A stretch of 64,000 bases of DNA, taken from Culex pipiens pallens (taxonomy: Eukaryota > Arthropoda > Insecta > Diptera > Culicidae). Position numbers and translations under genes: made by a program. This document shows positions 22,280 through 32,790 of the stretch, in pieces; positions within the stretch are counted from its first letter, which is position 1; every line of letters starts with the position of its first letter. The stretch covers positions 89,614,221-89,678,220 of the forward strand of contig NC_068938.1 of the NCBI RefSeq assembly GCF_016801865.2, given 5' to 3'. The notes beneath the pieces were generated by a model. It saw nothing but the letters and a program-made list of their open reading frames with translations, had not been told where the DNA came from and ran no database searches.

Positions 22280-23029
22280 ATGAGCACAACTCGAAAAAAC
22301 ACGATTTTCGTGGACTTTGGAGTCCTCCCAGCTCGCCCACCGCTGGATTCCATAAAAACCTTTGTGGAAAAAAGCATGGGCCTTAATCCTGCCGGGTTTA
22401 AGTGCCTTCAACTGCACAACACCCGGAACGGCATCCTCATCGAGATGGCTGATCTAGCAACAGCCATCAAAGTAGCAGCAGACAACCACATGAAGCACGC
22501 GCTCCGTTCGGGTGAGAAGAATTTCCTAATTCCGGTGTACGTTGACGACAACGCCGTCGACGTCCGGGTCCACGATCTTCCGCCGGGAATGCCCAACGAC
22601 GACATCGCTGACGGAATGGCGCAGTATGGAGAGGTGCTGACGATTACGGACGACGTTTGGAAGAACTTTTTCCCCGGGATTCCAAACGGTGTGCGGGTCC
22701 TGAGGATGAAACTCGCCAAGCAGGTGCCGTCGTACGTCAGCATCAAGGGCAAATTAAGCTTGGCCACTCATGCTGGCCAGATCCCGACTTGCCGACGATG
22801 TGGACAGAAAAGTCACCCCGAAAAAACCTGCTCATCCACGAAAGCAAAAAAGAAGACCGTGAACGTGAACCAGAAGAACGACAAACCAACAACAACGATC
22901 ACAATTGTGCCAGCTTCAACAACAACGACAGTGTCTGATCCCATCTCGAAGGTCATCGACGATGATGGGTTTAGAACTGTTGAGAAGAAAAAAAAGAGTG
23001 CAAAAAGACAACTTTCTATCGAGTCCTAA
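22280..23029 (+). CDS. LINE ORF1, gag-like RNA-binding protein with zinc knuckle
   Basis: The 249-residue frame starts at ATG 22280; 16 codons upstream are also open but begin with GTG, so the ATG is preferred. Residues about 91-150 (VDVRVHDLPPGMP... through GVRVLRMKL) resemble the RRM-like part of mosquito LINE ORF1 proteins. Residues 171-184 form a CCHC zinc knuckle, CX2CX4HX4C (CRRCGQKSHPEKTC). The tail is Lys- and Thr-rich with no structure apparent. The family binds element RNA to form the retrotransposition particle. A TAA at 23027 stops it, but the same frame stays open for 49 more codons to 23177-23179, so the ancestral protein was probably about 299 residues. No ORF2 follows. Confidence 0.8.
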   Translation: MSTTRKNTIFVDFGVLPARPPLDSIKTFVEKSMGLNPAGFKCLQLHNTRNGILIEMADLATAIKVAADNHMKHALRSGEKNFLIPVYVDDNAVDVRVHDLPPGMPNDDIADGMAQYGEVLTITDDVWKNFFPGIPNGVRVLRMKLAKQVPSYVSIKGKLSLATHAGQIPTCRRCGQKSHPEKTCSSTKAKKKTVNVNQKNDKPTTTITIVPASTTTTVSDPISKVIDDDGFRTVEKKKKSAKRQLSIES

Positions 23030-23207
23030 ACAACGCCCCAAGAAAAGCGCACTCAAATAAATTTTGACAGTGATACCGAGATGGACGAGCAAACGTTGAA
23101 ACAAATCAGTAAAGAAGACAGCGTAAAATTAAGAACTGACAATTTCATGAAGTGGTGTGAGTTGATGTACATGCAATAAAAATGTATTTATCTTTATTTT
23201 TTCTTAA

Positions 23208-23237
23208 GAGGCGAATGCACAAACTGTGTAAAACCTC
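23208..23237 (+). other. LINE 3' UTR stem-loop
   Basis: GAGG at 23208 pairs with CCTC at 23234, and GCACA pairs with TGTGT inside. The hairpin sits just before the A-rich tail. In stringent LINEs the RT recognises such 3' hairpins; here this would let a partner LINE copy the ORF1-only element. The role is inferred from position. Confidence 0.5.
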
Positions 23238-23677
23238 TATAATAAAAAAAAAGAAGAAAGGTTTTTTGAAGCACTTTAAAATGTGCCATAGAAATCCAGG
23301 ATTGGTTTGATTTTTTCTCATAGCTTTTGCAAATTACTGTTAAAAACGTTACTTAATCCACCTGTAGGTGGTTGGTGCCTTCCTCACATAGTAATGTAAT
23401 CAAAAATAAAAATAATTCACTCAAATCAGACAATTTTCCCGTTTACTCATTTCTGAGTATTGCCGCTTTAACTCTTATTTTTGACGTGGTAAAAAAGTGT
23501 ACTTTTGATTCTCAGTGTAAAAGTTACGATCCACAACTTTTCTGTAGGAACGGGCGGAAAGAGAACGGTTTCAAATTATGATCCACTCTGTTTACTGTTT
23601 TGCTGTCAAAAAGGATTCATCAAAAACAACTCGAATTTTATTTTCCAGCTTATTTGAATCGAACTTGCGCCAACTTG

Positions 23678-23744
23678 GTAAGTTTTTTTACAAAGTATGA
23701 TTTTTCTTTTCAATTTTCAATATTTCTTTTAATTTTATTTATAG
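23678..23744 (+). other. Intron-like segment within the 2.4-kb element
   Basis: CTTG then GTAAGT opens and TTTATTTATAG closes a 67-bp AT-rich stretch, the size of a typical dipteran intron. Downstream, one frame stays open about 51 codons (...MTNAYSSSDMIPSVYAENVDFRYT) to a TGA, and further fragments with AATAAA signals follow to about 24230. This may be a decayed captured or transposon gene. I recognise no family and cannot exclude chance. Confidence 0.25.
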
Positions 23745-24399
23745 TGCTACCCGTCCTTTGGAATTGCAAAATTCAAGAATTTCTTCGGACATCCAACAAC
23801 CTGAACAACGAGAGGGGTTTCGAGAGATGACCAACGCGTACTCTAGCTCGGACATGATTCCTTCGGTGTACGCCGAAAACGTTGACTTCAGGTACACCTG
23901 ACCATCTGCTACAGGAAGACGACTCCCGTTGTGTAAGACTCGGAGATGAAGTACCGTTTAGTTGATCACCATCTCAATAAGCATCCTGCATGCGATTCCG
24001 GGAACCTTCGACATCAAACCTTCGAGCACTAAAAGGCACAGCTGAAGCGTATTGTAGACCTAGGCGTGGGCTCCGTCGGCGGCCGATCACAGCGGCGATG
24101 TTTCATCTCGATTTGGCCGGTCCAAGATTGTCGTCAATGTGTGGGAAATGGAGCAATAAAAATAATTGTTAACTAGAGACCCGGCAGGGTCTTAACTGTA
24201 TCGTGGAATGTGCAAACAAATAAATGTGAATAGTTCTTATTTGATTTTCTTTTTTTTTAAATCCTTTTTGGAAGTATTCGATTGCGTTTTTTTTTACTTT
24301 TAGGTGGAAAAAATCTTGAGAATTGGCTTTTTCCATGAGTTACTAGAACAAACAAGATCCAGACATGATGGAATCGGATAATTTTGTATCAAAATACAA

Positions 24400-25345
24400 C
24401 TTAAATGTTTATATCTTTTGATAGGCTTGCCAAATTTTCAATCTTTATGGTTTAGTAGAAAGGTCTTACGATTATGCGTCCAATGATAGCTCGCATGACC
24501 TATCTGGGTAACATTTTCGTCAAAATATAAGATATTCGGACTAAAAAAAATGTGTAGTTAACATTTAAATGCTCATAACTTTTAATAGGGTTGTCAGATC
24601 TTTGATCCTTTTGGCTCATTAGAAAGGTCTTTTGAATATCCATCCAATGATAGCTTGCATGGACTAGCAGTCATTTTCGTCAAAATATGTGAGATGCGGC
24701 AATAAAAAAAGTTTAATAAACATTTAAATGCTCATAACTTTTGATATGGTTGACAGATCTTCAATCTTTTGGGCTCGTTGGAAAGGTCTATTGATTACCC
24801 ATCCAACGATGTGTCGTACAAGATTCGCACTAGATCCGGACAACTTTTTCATCAAAATATGGGTAGCATGATAGATCCGGACAACTTTTTCATCAAAATA
24901 TTTGAGATCCGGCCTCTGAAATGTGTACAAATGACACTTAAGTGCTCATAACTTTTGATAGGGTTATCAGATCTTCAATGTTTTGGGCTCATTAGAAAGG
25001 TCTTTCAATTATCCATCTAGCAACGAGTCGCATAACATGTTCATCGAAATATTTGAAATCCGGCCCCTGAAATGTGTTCAAATGACACTTAATTGCTCAT
25101 AACTTTTGATAGGGTTATCAGATCTTCAATGTTTTGGGCTTGTTGGAAAGGTCTTTTGATTACCTATCCAACAATGGGTAGCATGATAGATCCGGACAAA
25201 TTTTTCATCAAAATATTTGAGATCCGGCCTCTGAAATGTGTACAAATGACACTTAAGTGCTCATAACTTTTGATAGGGTTATCAGATCTTCAATGTTTTG
25301 GGCTCATTAGAAAGGTCTTTCAAATACCTTTCTAAAAATGTATGA
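24400..25345. repeat. Tandem array of ~155-215-bp units
   Basis: A unit containing CATAACTTTTGATAGGGTTATCAGATCTT, then GAAAGGTCTTT and ATCCA.C.A, recurs about six times, starting near 24408, 24573, 24729, 24942, 25095 and 25258. The last three are the most alike, so the array has expanded recently within the element. The short relative at 35982 keeps one diverged unit. Confidence 0.75.
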
Positions 25346-26825
25346 TCAGACGGGTTTTCTTACAAAAACCACCCTTTTTACAATCTTTCAAACTTTAGCC
25401 AGAATCGTTTTTTTAGCATAATTTTTGAAATACTTAACAAAACTTCATAATAGTTAATATAGGTCTTGTGGGACCCTAAGACGCATCGAATGAGACCAGA
25501 ACGGCCCAAATCGGTTCAGCCAGTCCGGAGATAATCGAGTGCATTTTTTTCGGTGCACGGACTTACAGACATACACACGCACAGACATTTGCTCAGAATT
25601 TGATTCTGAGTCGATAGGTATACGTGAAGGTAGGTCTACGAGGTCGAATTAAGAAGTTCATTTTTCGAGTGATTTTATAGCCTTTCCTCAGTAAGGTGAG
25701 GAAGGCAAAATGGATTTTTTAAAACCTTAATATCTTTTTGCAACAGCCTCCAACATCCACACTCCCATAGGTCAAAAGATAGGTAATTTCATGGACTTTA
25801 AGCCTACGGAAATAACTTTTTGGCCAACCGCAGTTTTTCTCATAGTTTTTCGATTTTTCTATAACAAACATTTCACAACGTTAGTTTTTGCCCTGTAGGC
25901 CGTCATAGCGGCACTTTTTGGTCTCAATTTTGTCATATTTGGAATCCTCGGACTCACGTAAGTTAGAAGTATTGAAGTCGTAAATTCGATTTTGAAAAAT
26001 AGTTAAATAAAACATTTTTGAAAATAAGTTAGATTTGGTTTATTCTGTGATCAATACGTCAAATGCTATATCAAGTAGGCGAATATCTGTTTTACCCCTA
26101 ATCCGACAAATTGTTAAAAAATATTTTAAATCTTTCTAAATGGCATTTTTCAAATCAAATTTACAACTCCATTACTTCTAACTTACGTGAAATTGTACGA
26201 GGATTCCGAATATGACAAAATTGAGACCAAAAAGTGCCGCTATGACGGCCTACTGGGCAAAAACTAACGTTGTAAAATGTTTGTTATAGAAAAATCGGAA
26301 AACTATGAGAAAAACTGTGATTGGCCAAAAAGTTATTTAGGCTTATAGTCTATGAAATTACCTATCTTTTGACCTATGGGAGTATGGGTCTTGGAGGCTG
26401 TTGTAAAAAATATAAAGGTTTTAAAAAAATCCATTTTTAACAGTAATTTGCAAAAGCTATGAGAAAAAGTCTAACCAATCCTGGATATCTATGGCACATT
26501 TTGAAGTGCTTCAAAAGACCTTTCGAATGCATCTAAGAGAGTTGAAATTGATGAAGTTTTACGAAAATGCGAAAAATTTTAAGATTTTTTATACTTTTTG
26601 GACCTCAAACTTCAAAGCCCGTTTTACCTCACTTCCCTTTGTCGTAGAGGGCTCATATTTGGCATGAGTTCATCTCATGTATGGACAAACAAACGCTGAA
26701 AGTTTCATCCAAATCGGAGCAGCTCGATACGACCAGTTACACATTGGTGAAAAACTCGCTCTTAAATACAATTCTTAAATAATTATTATAATCAGAACTA
26801 ATAAAAACTCAACACAACAAAACAT

Positions 26826-26990
26826 GGCAGTTGGACTCAAAATTCAAAGGTCGTCAGTTCGAATCCCGGGGTGGGTGGAAGCTCAGGTGTTAACAGAGTT
26901 TTGAAATTGCCTCAACAATCAAGCCTTCGGACACCTAGTTTCGAGTAGGAATCGCGCAATCGACAACGTAATGGCAATGCTGTAGAGCGA
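26826..26990 (+). mobile_element. SINE with tRNA 3' half and T-run tail
   Basis: TTGGACTCAAAATTCAA gives a 5-bp anticodon stem with loop CTCAAAA (CAA, leucine-like), followed by box B AGTTCGAATCC. The body shares TTCGGACACCTAGTTTCGAGTAG with 20566-20690 and ends in a run of T. The box A half is not recognisable, so it is likely 5'-truncated and inactive. Confidence 0.6.
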
Positions 26991-27179
26991 ACAATTTGTT
27001 TTTTTTTAGACTTATATAAAGAAATGAAAAAATAGAAGGTTGGATCTAACACATTTATTTAAAAACGTAGAAGAGAGATTTGGTTCTTTTCCTTAATTCT
27101 CCAAATGAAATATTTGATTTACATTACAAAAAACAAAAGAAAAATATCTATCAACAATTAATTTCTTTGAATGATAAAT

Positions 27180-28885
27180 GAGCAGTTCTCTACGAAATCG
27201 GTAGTTTTTCTTAAATTTTAATTTTTGTATTTTGTAATCCAACTGAAACTTTTTTGGTGCCTACGGTATGCCCAAAGAAGCCATTTTGCATCATTAGTTT
27301 GTCCATATAATTTTCGATACAAATTTGGCAGCTGTCCATACAAAAATGATTTATGGAAATTCTAAAATCTGTATCTTTGGAAGGAATTTTTTGATCGATT
27401 TGGTGTCTTCGGCGAAGTTGTAGGTATGGATAAGGACTAAACTGGAAAAATGTGATACACGGTAAAAATTATTTTGATGACTTTTAATTTGCTTTTTGTC
27501 ACTTAAAACCTGATTTAAAAAAAAAACACTATTTTTATTTTTTTTCATTTTCTGATATGTTTTAGGGGACATCAAATGCCAACTTTTCAGAAATTTCCAG
27601 AATGGGCAAAAAATGTTTGACTGAGCTATGAATTGTTGAATTAATACTGATTTTTTCAAAAAATCGAAATATTGGTCGCAATATTTTGATAAAGTGCACC
27701 GTTTTCAAGTTAAAGCCATTTTAAGGTAACTTTTTTGAAAATAGTTGCAGTTTTCTATTTTTTTAATTAGTGCACATGTTTGCTCACTATTGAACTTTTT
27801 TTTCTCTATATTTTGCTTTTTGCTTTTTGATATAGCCATGCAAAGATTTAAAAACAGGAAAATTGATGTTTCCTAAGTCTCACCCAAACAACCCACCATT
27901 TTGTAATGTCGATATCTCCGCAACTATTGGTCAGATTTTCAATGATAAAACATGAAACAATCGTGAAATTTTCTGATCTATTAGAAAAAAATATTTTTAT
28001 TTTTTTTAATCAAGACTTACATTTCAAAAGGGCATAACATTCAATATTATGCCCTTTTAAAATGTTAGTCTTGATTTAAGATTTTTGAAAAAAAAAATGT
28101 TCGAAAAGATCGGAAATTTTCACGTTTCATATTTTAACATTGTAAATCGGACCATTATTTGCTGAGATATCGACATTAGAAAATCAATTTTCTTGTTTTT
28201 AAACCTTTGCATGGCAATTTCTCAGCAACTAAAGGTCGTATCAACAAAGTTCAAAAAAGCAATTTTTCAAGAGTGGGCAAACATGGGCACTAATTTAAAA
28301 TAATCAAAAACTGCTGCAATTTTTTAAAAAGTAACCTAAAAATGGCTATAACTTGAAAACGGTGCACTTTATCAAAATTTCACTAAAGTACTTTTTGATT
28401 GCAAATTTGATTTTACATACATTTTTTTTTGAAAAAAAAAAACAGTATTGATTCGAAAATTCATAACTCAGTCAAAGATTTTTTGCACATTCTGGAAATT
28501 TCTGAAAAGTTGGCATTTGATGTCTCCTAGAACATATCAAAAAATAAAAATTGTATTTTTTTTTGCAAATCAAGTTTAAGTGACAAACAGTGAAATTAAA
28601 AATCTCCAGAAATTTTTTTTAACGGTTTATCACATTTTTCCATTGTAGTCCTTATCCATACCTACAGCTTCGCCGAAGACACCAAATCGAATAAAAATTT
28701 CCTTCCAAAGATACAGATTTTAGAATTTTCATAAATCATTTTTGTATGGACAGCTGCCAAATTTGTATGGAAAATTATACGGATGCAAAATGGCTTCTTT
28801 GGGCATACCGACTGCACCAAAAAAGTTTCAGCCGGATAAAAAAATACCAAAAAAATCGAATGACCGAAATCTCAGAGAATTGCTC
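27180..28885. mobile_element. Near-complete 1.7-kb palindromic foldback, AAAT TSD
   Basis: Ends are GAGCAGTTCTCT and AGAGAATTGCTC, flanked on both sides by AAAT (27176-27179 and 28886-28889). The arms, each about 850 bp, run without large gaps to a centre near 28035 (CAAAAGGGCATAACATT meeting its complement). Arm similarity looks to be near 85-90 percent by eye. This is the best copy of the family also seen at 3777 and 39269. It is non-coding; short frames inside are by-products of the repeat. Confidence 0.8.
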
Positions 28886-28889
28886 AAAT

Positions 28890-30220
28890 ACAAACCCGTT
28901 TAAATATGCCAGCTGTGTTAAGCTTCAGGGCCAACGACTCCAGTAAACAATACACAATTGGAAAATCTTTCCTCTCCAGCCACGTTCGTGATTTCATTGC
29001 AAGCATTACAGGTGCAGGTGCATACGTGCAGAAAAAATACGAAATTCGAAAAATCCATCCAAAAAAAATCCACCAAAACTGGGGACGTTGTAACCGTTTG
29101 GTTGAATCCGGGTCCGACCTGAACAAATGGCGACTTTTTTTTCTCACACCTTTTCCATTTCCCGCCGAAAATTGTCCACGCTTTTCCGCGTCGTCACGGG
29201 CACGGGCAAAAGGTAAATATATCGAAATCAATTACTTTGGTGTTAATAATAAATACACCAACCCACACACATACACACACACGTGGAATGAATAATTCTC
29301 CACTGGAACGCAATTTTCATTCCCACCCCACCCCTCCAAAGTGGGTGGCACACTTCCAACCACAGCTAACCGTCGTCGTCGTCGCTCATTCGTTCGTCGT
29401 TTGTGTTTGATTTTTGCTGCCTGCGTGCGCGTTGTTTGCTCAAGCAACACACGGTAAATATACAGCTTAATTGAAAAAGGTATTTTGCCTCTCTCGGTGT
29501 GTCTCTCTCTCTCTCTTGGGCCAGGATGCGATCTGCACACATTCGCACGCGCGCACGTTGATCACGTTGATTTTTTCTCTTCTTTTTTCGCTGCCCTTCT
29601 CCGTTCTATACGTGCCAAAAGCTATTGGCATAAAAGCGAAAAAGGCTTTCGCGAAAAGTTTTCTGTCGAACGGAGTGCGGAGCACGGAAAATTATGCGAA
29701 AATGATCATCAAAATAAATTGATGAATGTTTTGGTAATAAACTTATCATGACATTTTATTTTTAATAAAACATTTCGCACGCGATGTAGAAAAAAGTAAA
29801 AATTCGAAATCGACTTTCTCTGATCAATCTCAATTTGGTTGAGCTGTTTATCAAACAAAAATCTTGCTTTCCTAACTGCCATATAAAACAACATCCGTCC
29901 GCAAGTTTTTAAGAAAATTGGACGCTGAGTCAAATTTTGTCATAAGATTTTTGATTCTAATCATATTGAATTTAACCACTTCTATGCGATGCATTTTGAG
30001 CAAAAATGTGAATAAAATGTACGTGTCATATGGCGCCAGCTATATACCTGCAGGCTTCTAAATTCTATATCTCGTGAATTTCAACATGAAAACAATTGAT
30101 TCTTATGTAAAACCAAACTGGGCAGCGCTAGTCCGAGAGAATAATGGCCTCAAATCGAGATGGGCGAGAGAATTATTCACTCGAGGTTCATTTGCAAAAA
30201 AAGATCATCTGTCAAAACAA
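28890..30220. other. Single-copy DNA with simple-sequence motifs
   Basis: Region 29220-29700 is comparatively GC-rich with CACACA, GTCGTCGTC and CTCTCTCTCT tracts (GAGA on the other strand), resembling insect enhancer or promoter DNA. Overlapping frames of up to 129 residues on both strands show no domain. No repeat boundary was found. Confidence 0.35.
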
Positions 30221-30224
30221 AAAA

Positions 30225-30300
30225 CAAAAAATGTCGACTACGCGAATCGAACCAGAGACCTTTGACATCCTAACCGAAAGACTTGGTGACCAAGGAGTGG
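30225..30300 (-). other. tRNA-like fragment, probably SINE-derived
   Basis: Minus-strand GGTTCGATTCGCG is a good box B, with TTTCGGTTAGGATGTCAAAGG ahead of it resembling an anticodon region. Box A and the acceptor stem are poor. The flanks at about 30343 and 30535 carry AATAGAGGAGAAAA and its complement, so it may lie inside a larger inverted-repeat element. Confidence 0.35.
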
Positions 30301-32310
30301 TCAACTGTTGATGTATGACACCTGTTGGAGATTTACTGTTTCAATAGAGGAGAAAATCGTGACGTCAGAAATGAACTCAAATGACTCAAAGTTCATTTCG
30401 CGAGTGACATTAACATTTTGGCCTAGTTTGACAGCTACATTGTCCTCAGTTTCTGTGGGAGAGAAAAGGAGGCGAACACTTTATGAAAATCATACCTGTC
30501 AAAATTCCTAGTCTCAAAATTTCTTCGCGAGTTGCTTTTCTCCTCTATTACCGAATTAACACATCTATTATGATGGTGTGAGTTGGTAGCATTATTCTTT
30601 CGATTTTGGCTCTGAGCCCTCAGTAATTTTGGGGAAACGATTCTCCCGACACTTAATTTTGGGTGCAAAATTCTTTAGTGAATACGATGGTGTCTTTTAA
30701 TTTTAAATAAAATCGTATGTTTATTCCAAAGGATCCAAACTGCAGGATCCAAATCAATCGTGCTCCGATTTGACGCAAATTTGGCCTGGGAGTTTCTATA
30801 TTTTTTGTGCACCAAAAGTTACGTGGATACTGCGGCCGCTTGTCCGCAATTAGCTCGATTTTTCTCAGATTTTCGCTGGACTGTAAACCACGTTCTGGGC
30901 GGAATAAAACACGCGCTTTTCCTTATAAAAAAAGGTGCAGTGGTAATGCTACAGGCATAACCATCATGACGAAGAACTACGGACACAAAAGTAAATGAAT
31001 TTTTTATAGTTATTAATATTTGCGTTTCTTGGCCACAAAATCAATCACGAAAGAGTTATTTCTTAAATCTATTTATTTCTGCTCAAAGATGGTCTCATGT
31101 TAATTTGACGTTGGATAACGGGGGAAGATACATTCCTGCTCCCGGAGCCTCCGGCCACTCCAGGTGGTGGCCACTGCTGCCGAAATGTCAAATTTCATGT
31201 CCAGTATCAAAATCCCTAAAGTTTGATACCCATATTGCCCCAACTCTTATGGTTCCGCAAATGTCCCCTTATCGGAACACCCTCGGGGACTCCGGCTACT
31301 CCAGGTGGTTGCCAGTTCCAATGATCAACTCCCGCTCATGCCAGCTGGCATTTTTTGGCGTGTCCATGCCTCCAGGCCATCTAGTTCCGGGCCTCCTGGC
31401 CGTCTGCTACCGGGCCACCAAACCATCTGCTACTGATGTGTTCGCGTCGACGTCCAGCAGCAGAATAAATTTTCGGGACTGACCGAGCCGCTTTTTGTTG
31501 ATTTAGGTCGGGGACGTATGCCCCGCCTTTTTGCACCCATTCTCCTACTGCCCACCATTGAAAAAACGGCTAATATCCACTTTTGGCAAAAACGAGATAT
31601 TAGCACTATGTGGTAGAGGATGTTCCAACGCATCTACTGGAACTTGAATTTCACTGAAATAGTGTTTAGACTTGGCTGCCGATGCGGAAAACCAAATGGC
31701 TAATATGCCACTCTTATGGGAAATTGTCTTGACGGAGATTTTGTGACAAACACTAAAACGCGTTTATCTCGGAATACTTGATTTGGCATAATAGCCGAAT
31801 TTTCAATTATGGGCAGCCTATACCTCCTTATTCGCTTGTTGCCCGTCGACGATCCGAAAATTATGAGGTGGAGTGGGGGTGATTTTTGATACATCAATCT
31901 CACGTCTCTCGATTGACTGATTGGGAAACGTTTGCCCAACCAACCAGCGTGCGCTAAGAAGAGGGGAAATTTGCCGAGAGAGAAAGGTGAAACCAAAACG
32001 AAGTTCTTCGTCAAAATATTTGACCGATTTATTTAAAGCGATGTTAACTCTTTGAAAGTCACGAACGGAATAATATTTTCTTTTTCTTGCTGTCTCTCCT
32101 TCGTTCTTTTCGCGCGCAACAGTCGATCAAGTTGAGTTGCTAATCGCCGTTGACGTTTGAGAGCGCCGGCGGGGGGTTTGCCAATCGCAGCAATCCGTGC
32201 TGCCATCTGTCGCGATTTCTCAACTCTCAATTGGAGAGCCGAGGATGCGGACGTGTGCGCGACAATCTGTTTTTTTTTTCTTTCCAAAAGATGGAAGTTT
32301 GAAAAAATGA
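30301..32310. other. Mixed repeat-like and single-copy DNA, no gene
   Basis: About 31130-31440 contains two diverged copies of an ACTCCAGGTGGT.GCCA unit and related CTCCAGGCCATCT words, a degraded minisatellite. No supported coding region was found. Confidence 0.3.
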
Positions 32311-32314
32311 TATA

Positions 32315-32790
32315 CAGTCCAGACTCGATTATCTGAAGGCCTTGGTAAAATTTCACTTTGGACAATCAAATCTTCGGGTAATAGAATCACGAAAAAAAAA
32401 AACACTAAAGAGACTTAAAATTTTTAAATCCAAGATGGTGGCCAAAATGGCGGTGATGAGATATTGAAAAAAGGCGATTTTTTGTAAGTTTTTTTTTAAT
32501 TTTTCTTGCTCCTGTTAGTGCCTTAGTTAAAGAAATAATTGTTCCAAAATGGATTATGATGCAACACACAGCTGAAAGGAACTCCAAAACTCTGTTATGA
32601 ACTGCAAAATAACTTATTGTATCTTGATTATTCACCAATAAAACAGAATTGAAATTGAATTAATTTAACAGGCAATCAAGCACTCTAATTTGACTTAAAT
32701 TAGGTCGCAGAACTCGAATTTAATGTTTAAAGAAAGAAAATTAAAAAACGTTTTTGATGATTCGAACTTCGAATAATCGAGTCTGGACTG
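32315..32790. mobile_element. pogo/Tc1-like MITE, TA target site
   Basis: The ends CAGTCCAGACTCGATTAT and ATAATCGAGTCTGGACTG are inverted, with TTCGAA-type subterminal bases, and TA flanks both sides (32313-32314 and 32791-32792). CAGT-starting termini with TA duplication fit the pogo branch of Tc1/mariner. The 476-bp interior is non-coding AT-rich DNA. Confidence 0.8.

Larger units (their letters stand above)
22200..23255 (+). mobile_element. ORF1-only LINE with 12-bp TSD
   Basis: The insert is flanked by GAAAGGTCTTTT (22188-22199) and GAAAGGTTTTTT (23256-23267), one mismatch; the opposite foldback arm (complement near 26520) shows one uninterrupted copy. It starts at a perfect Inr/DPE promoter, carries one gag-like ORF1, then a short 3' UTR with a stem-loop and an A-rich tail. 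No endonuclease or reverse transcriptase frame is present. Because the 5' end is a promoter and the 3' end is a tail, it looks like a complete non-autonomous unit, comparable in design to half-LINEs, rather than a 5'-truncated copy. Confidence 0.75.
23347..25706. mobile_element. 2.4-kb element with GTGAGGAAGGC ends
   Basis: It begins CGTTACTTAATCCACC with GTGCCTTCCTCAC close behind and ends GGTGAGGAAGGC, so the subterminal 12-13 bp are inverted. It sits in an A run of the host foldback; the opposite arm (complement near 26440) reads ACTGTTAAAAATGG without it, so any duplication is AAAA or so. The 3' quarter (TTTGCTCAGAATTTG...GAGTCGATAGGTATACGTGAAGG) is characteristic of an abundant mosquito repeat. 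An internal tandem array occupies 24400-25345. A 394-bp relative lies at 35982-36375. No transposase was identified. Confidence 0.7.
22025..26690. mobile_element. Foldback element carrying two nested insertions
   Basis: The left arm is in three pieces (22025-22199, 23268-23346, 25707-26070) and the right arm is uninterrupted (26070 to about 26690). Landmarks pair as inverted copies: GCCAAATATGAGCCCTCTAC at 22054 with its complement near 26650, and AAAAGTGCCGCTATGACGG near 26235 with its complement near 25910. The uninterrupted right arm gives the empty-site sequence for both insertions. The original palindrome would be about 1.25 kb. It has no coding capacity. Confidence 0.75.

Noticed and set aside
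3749..28850. Small proteins of about 60-110 residues encoded by the long foldbacks (similar frames at 3749, 8334, 27351, 28662)
   Set aside because: The same translation recurs because the DNA arms are repeats; frames start and stop arbitrarily and are on opposite strands in the two arms.
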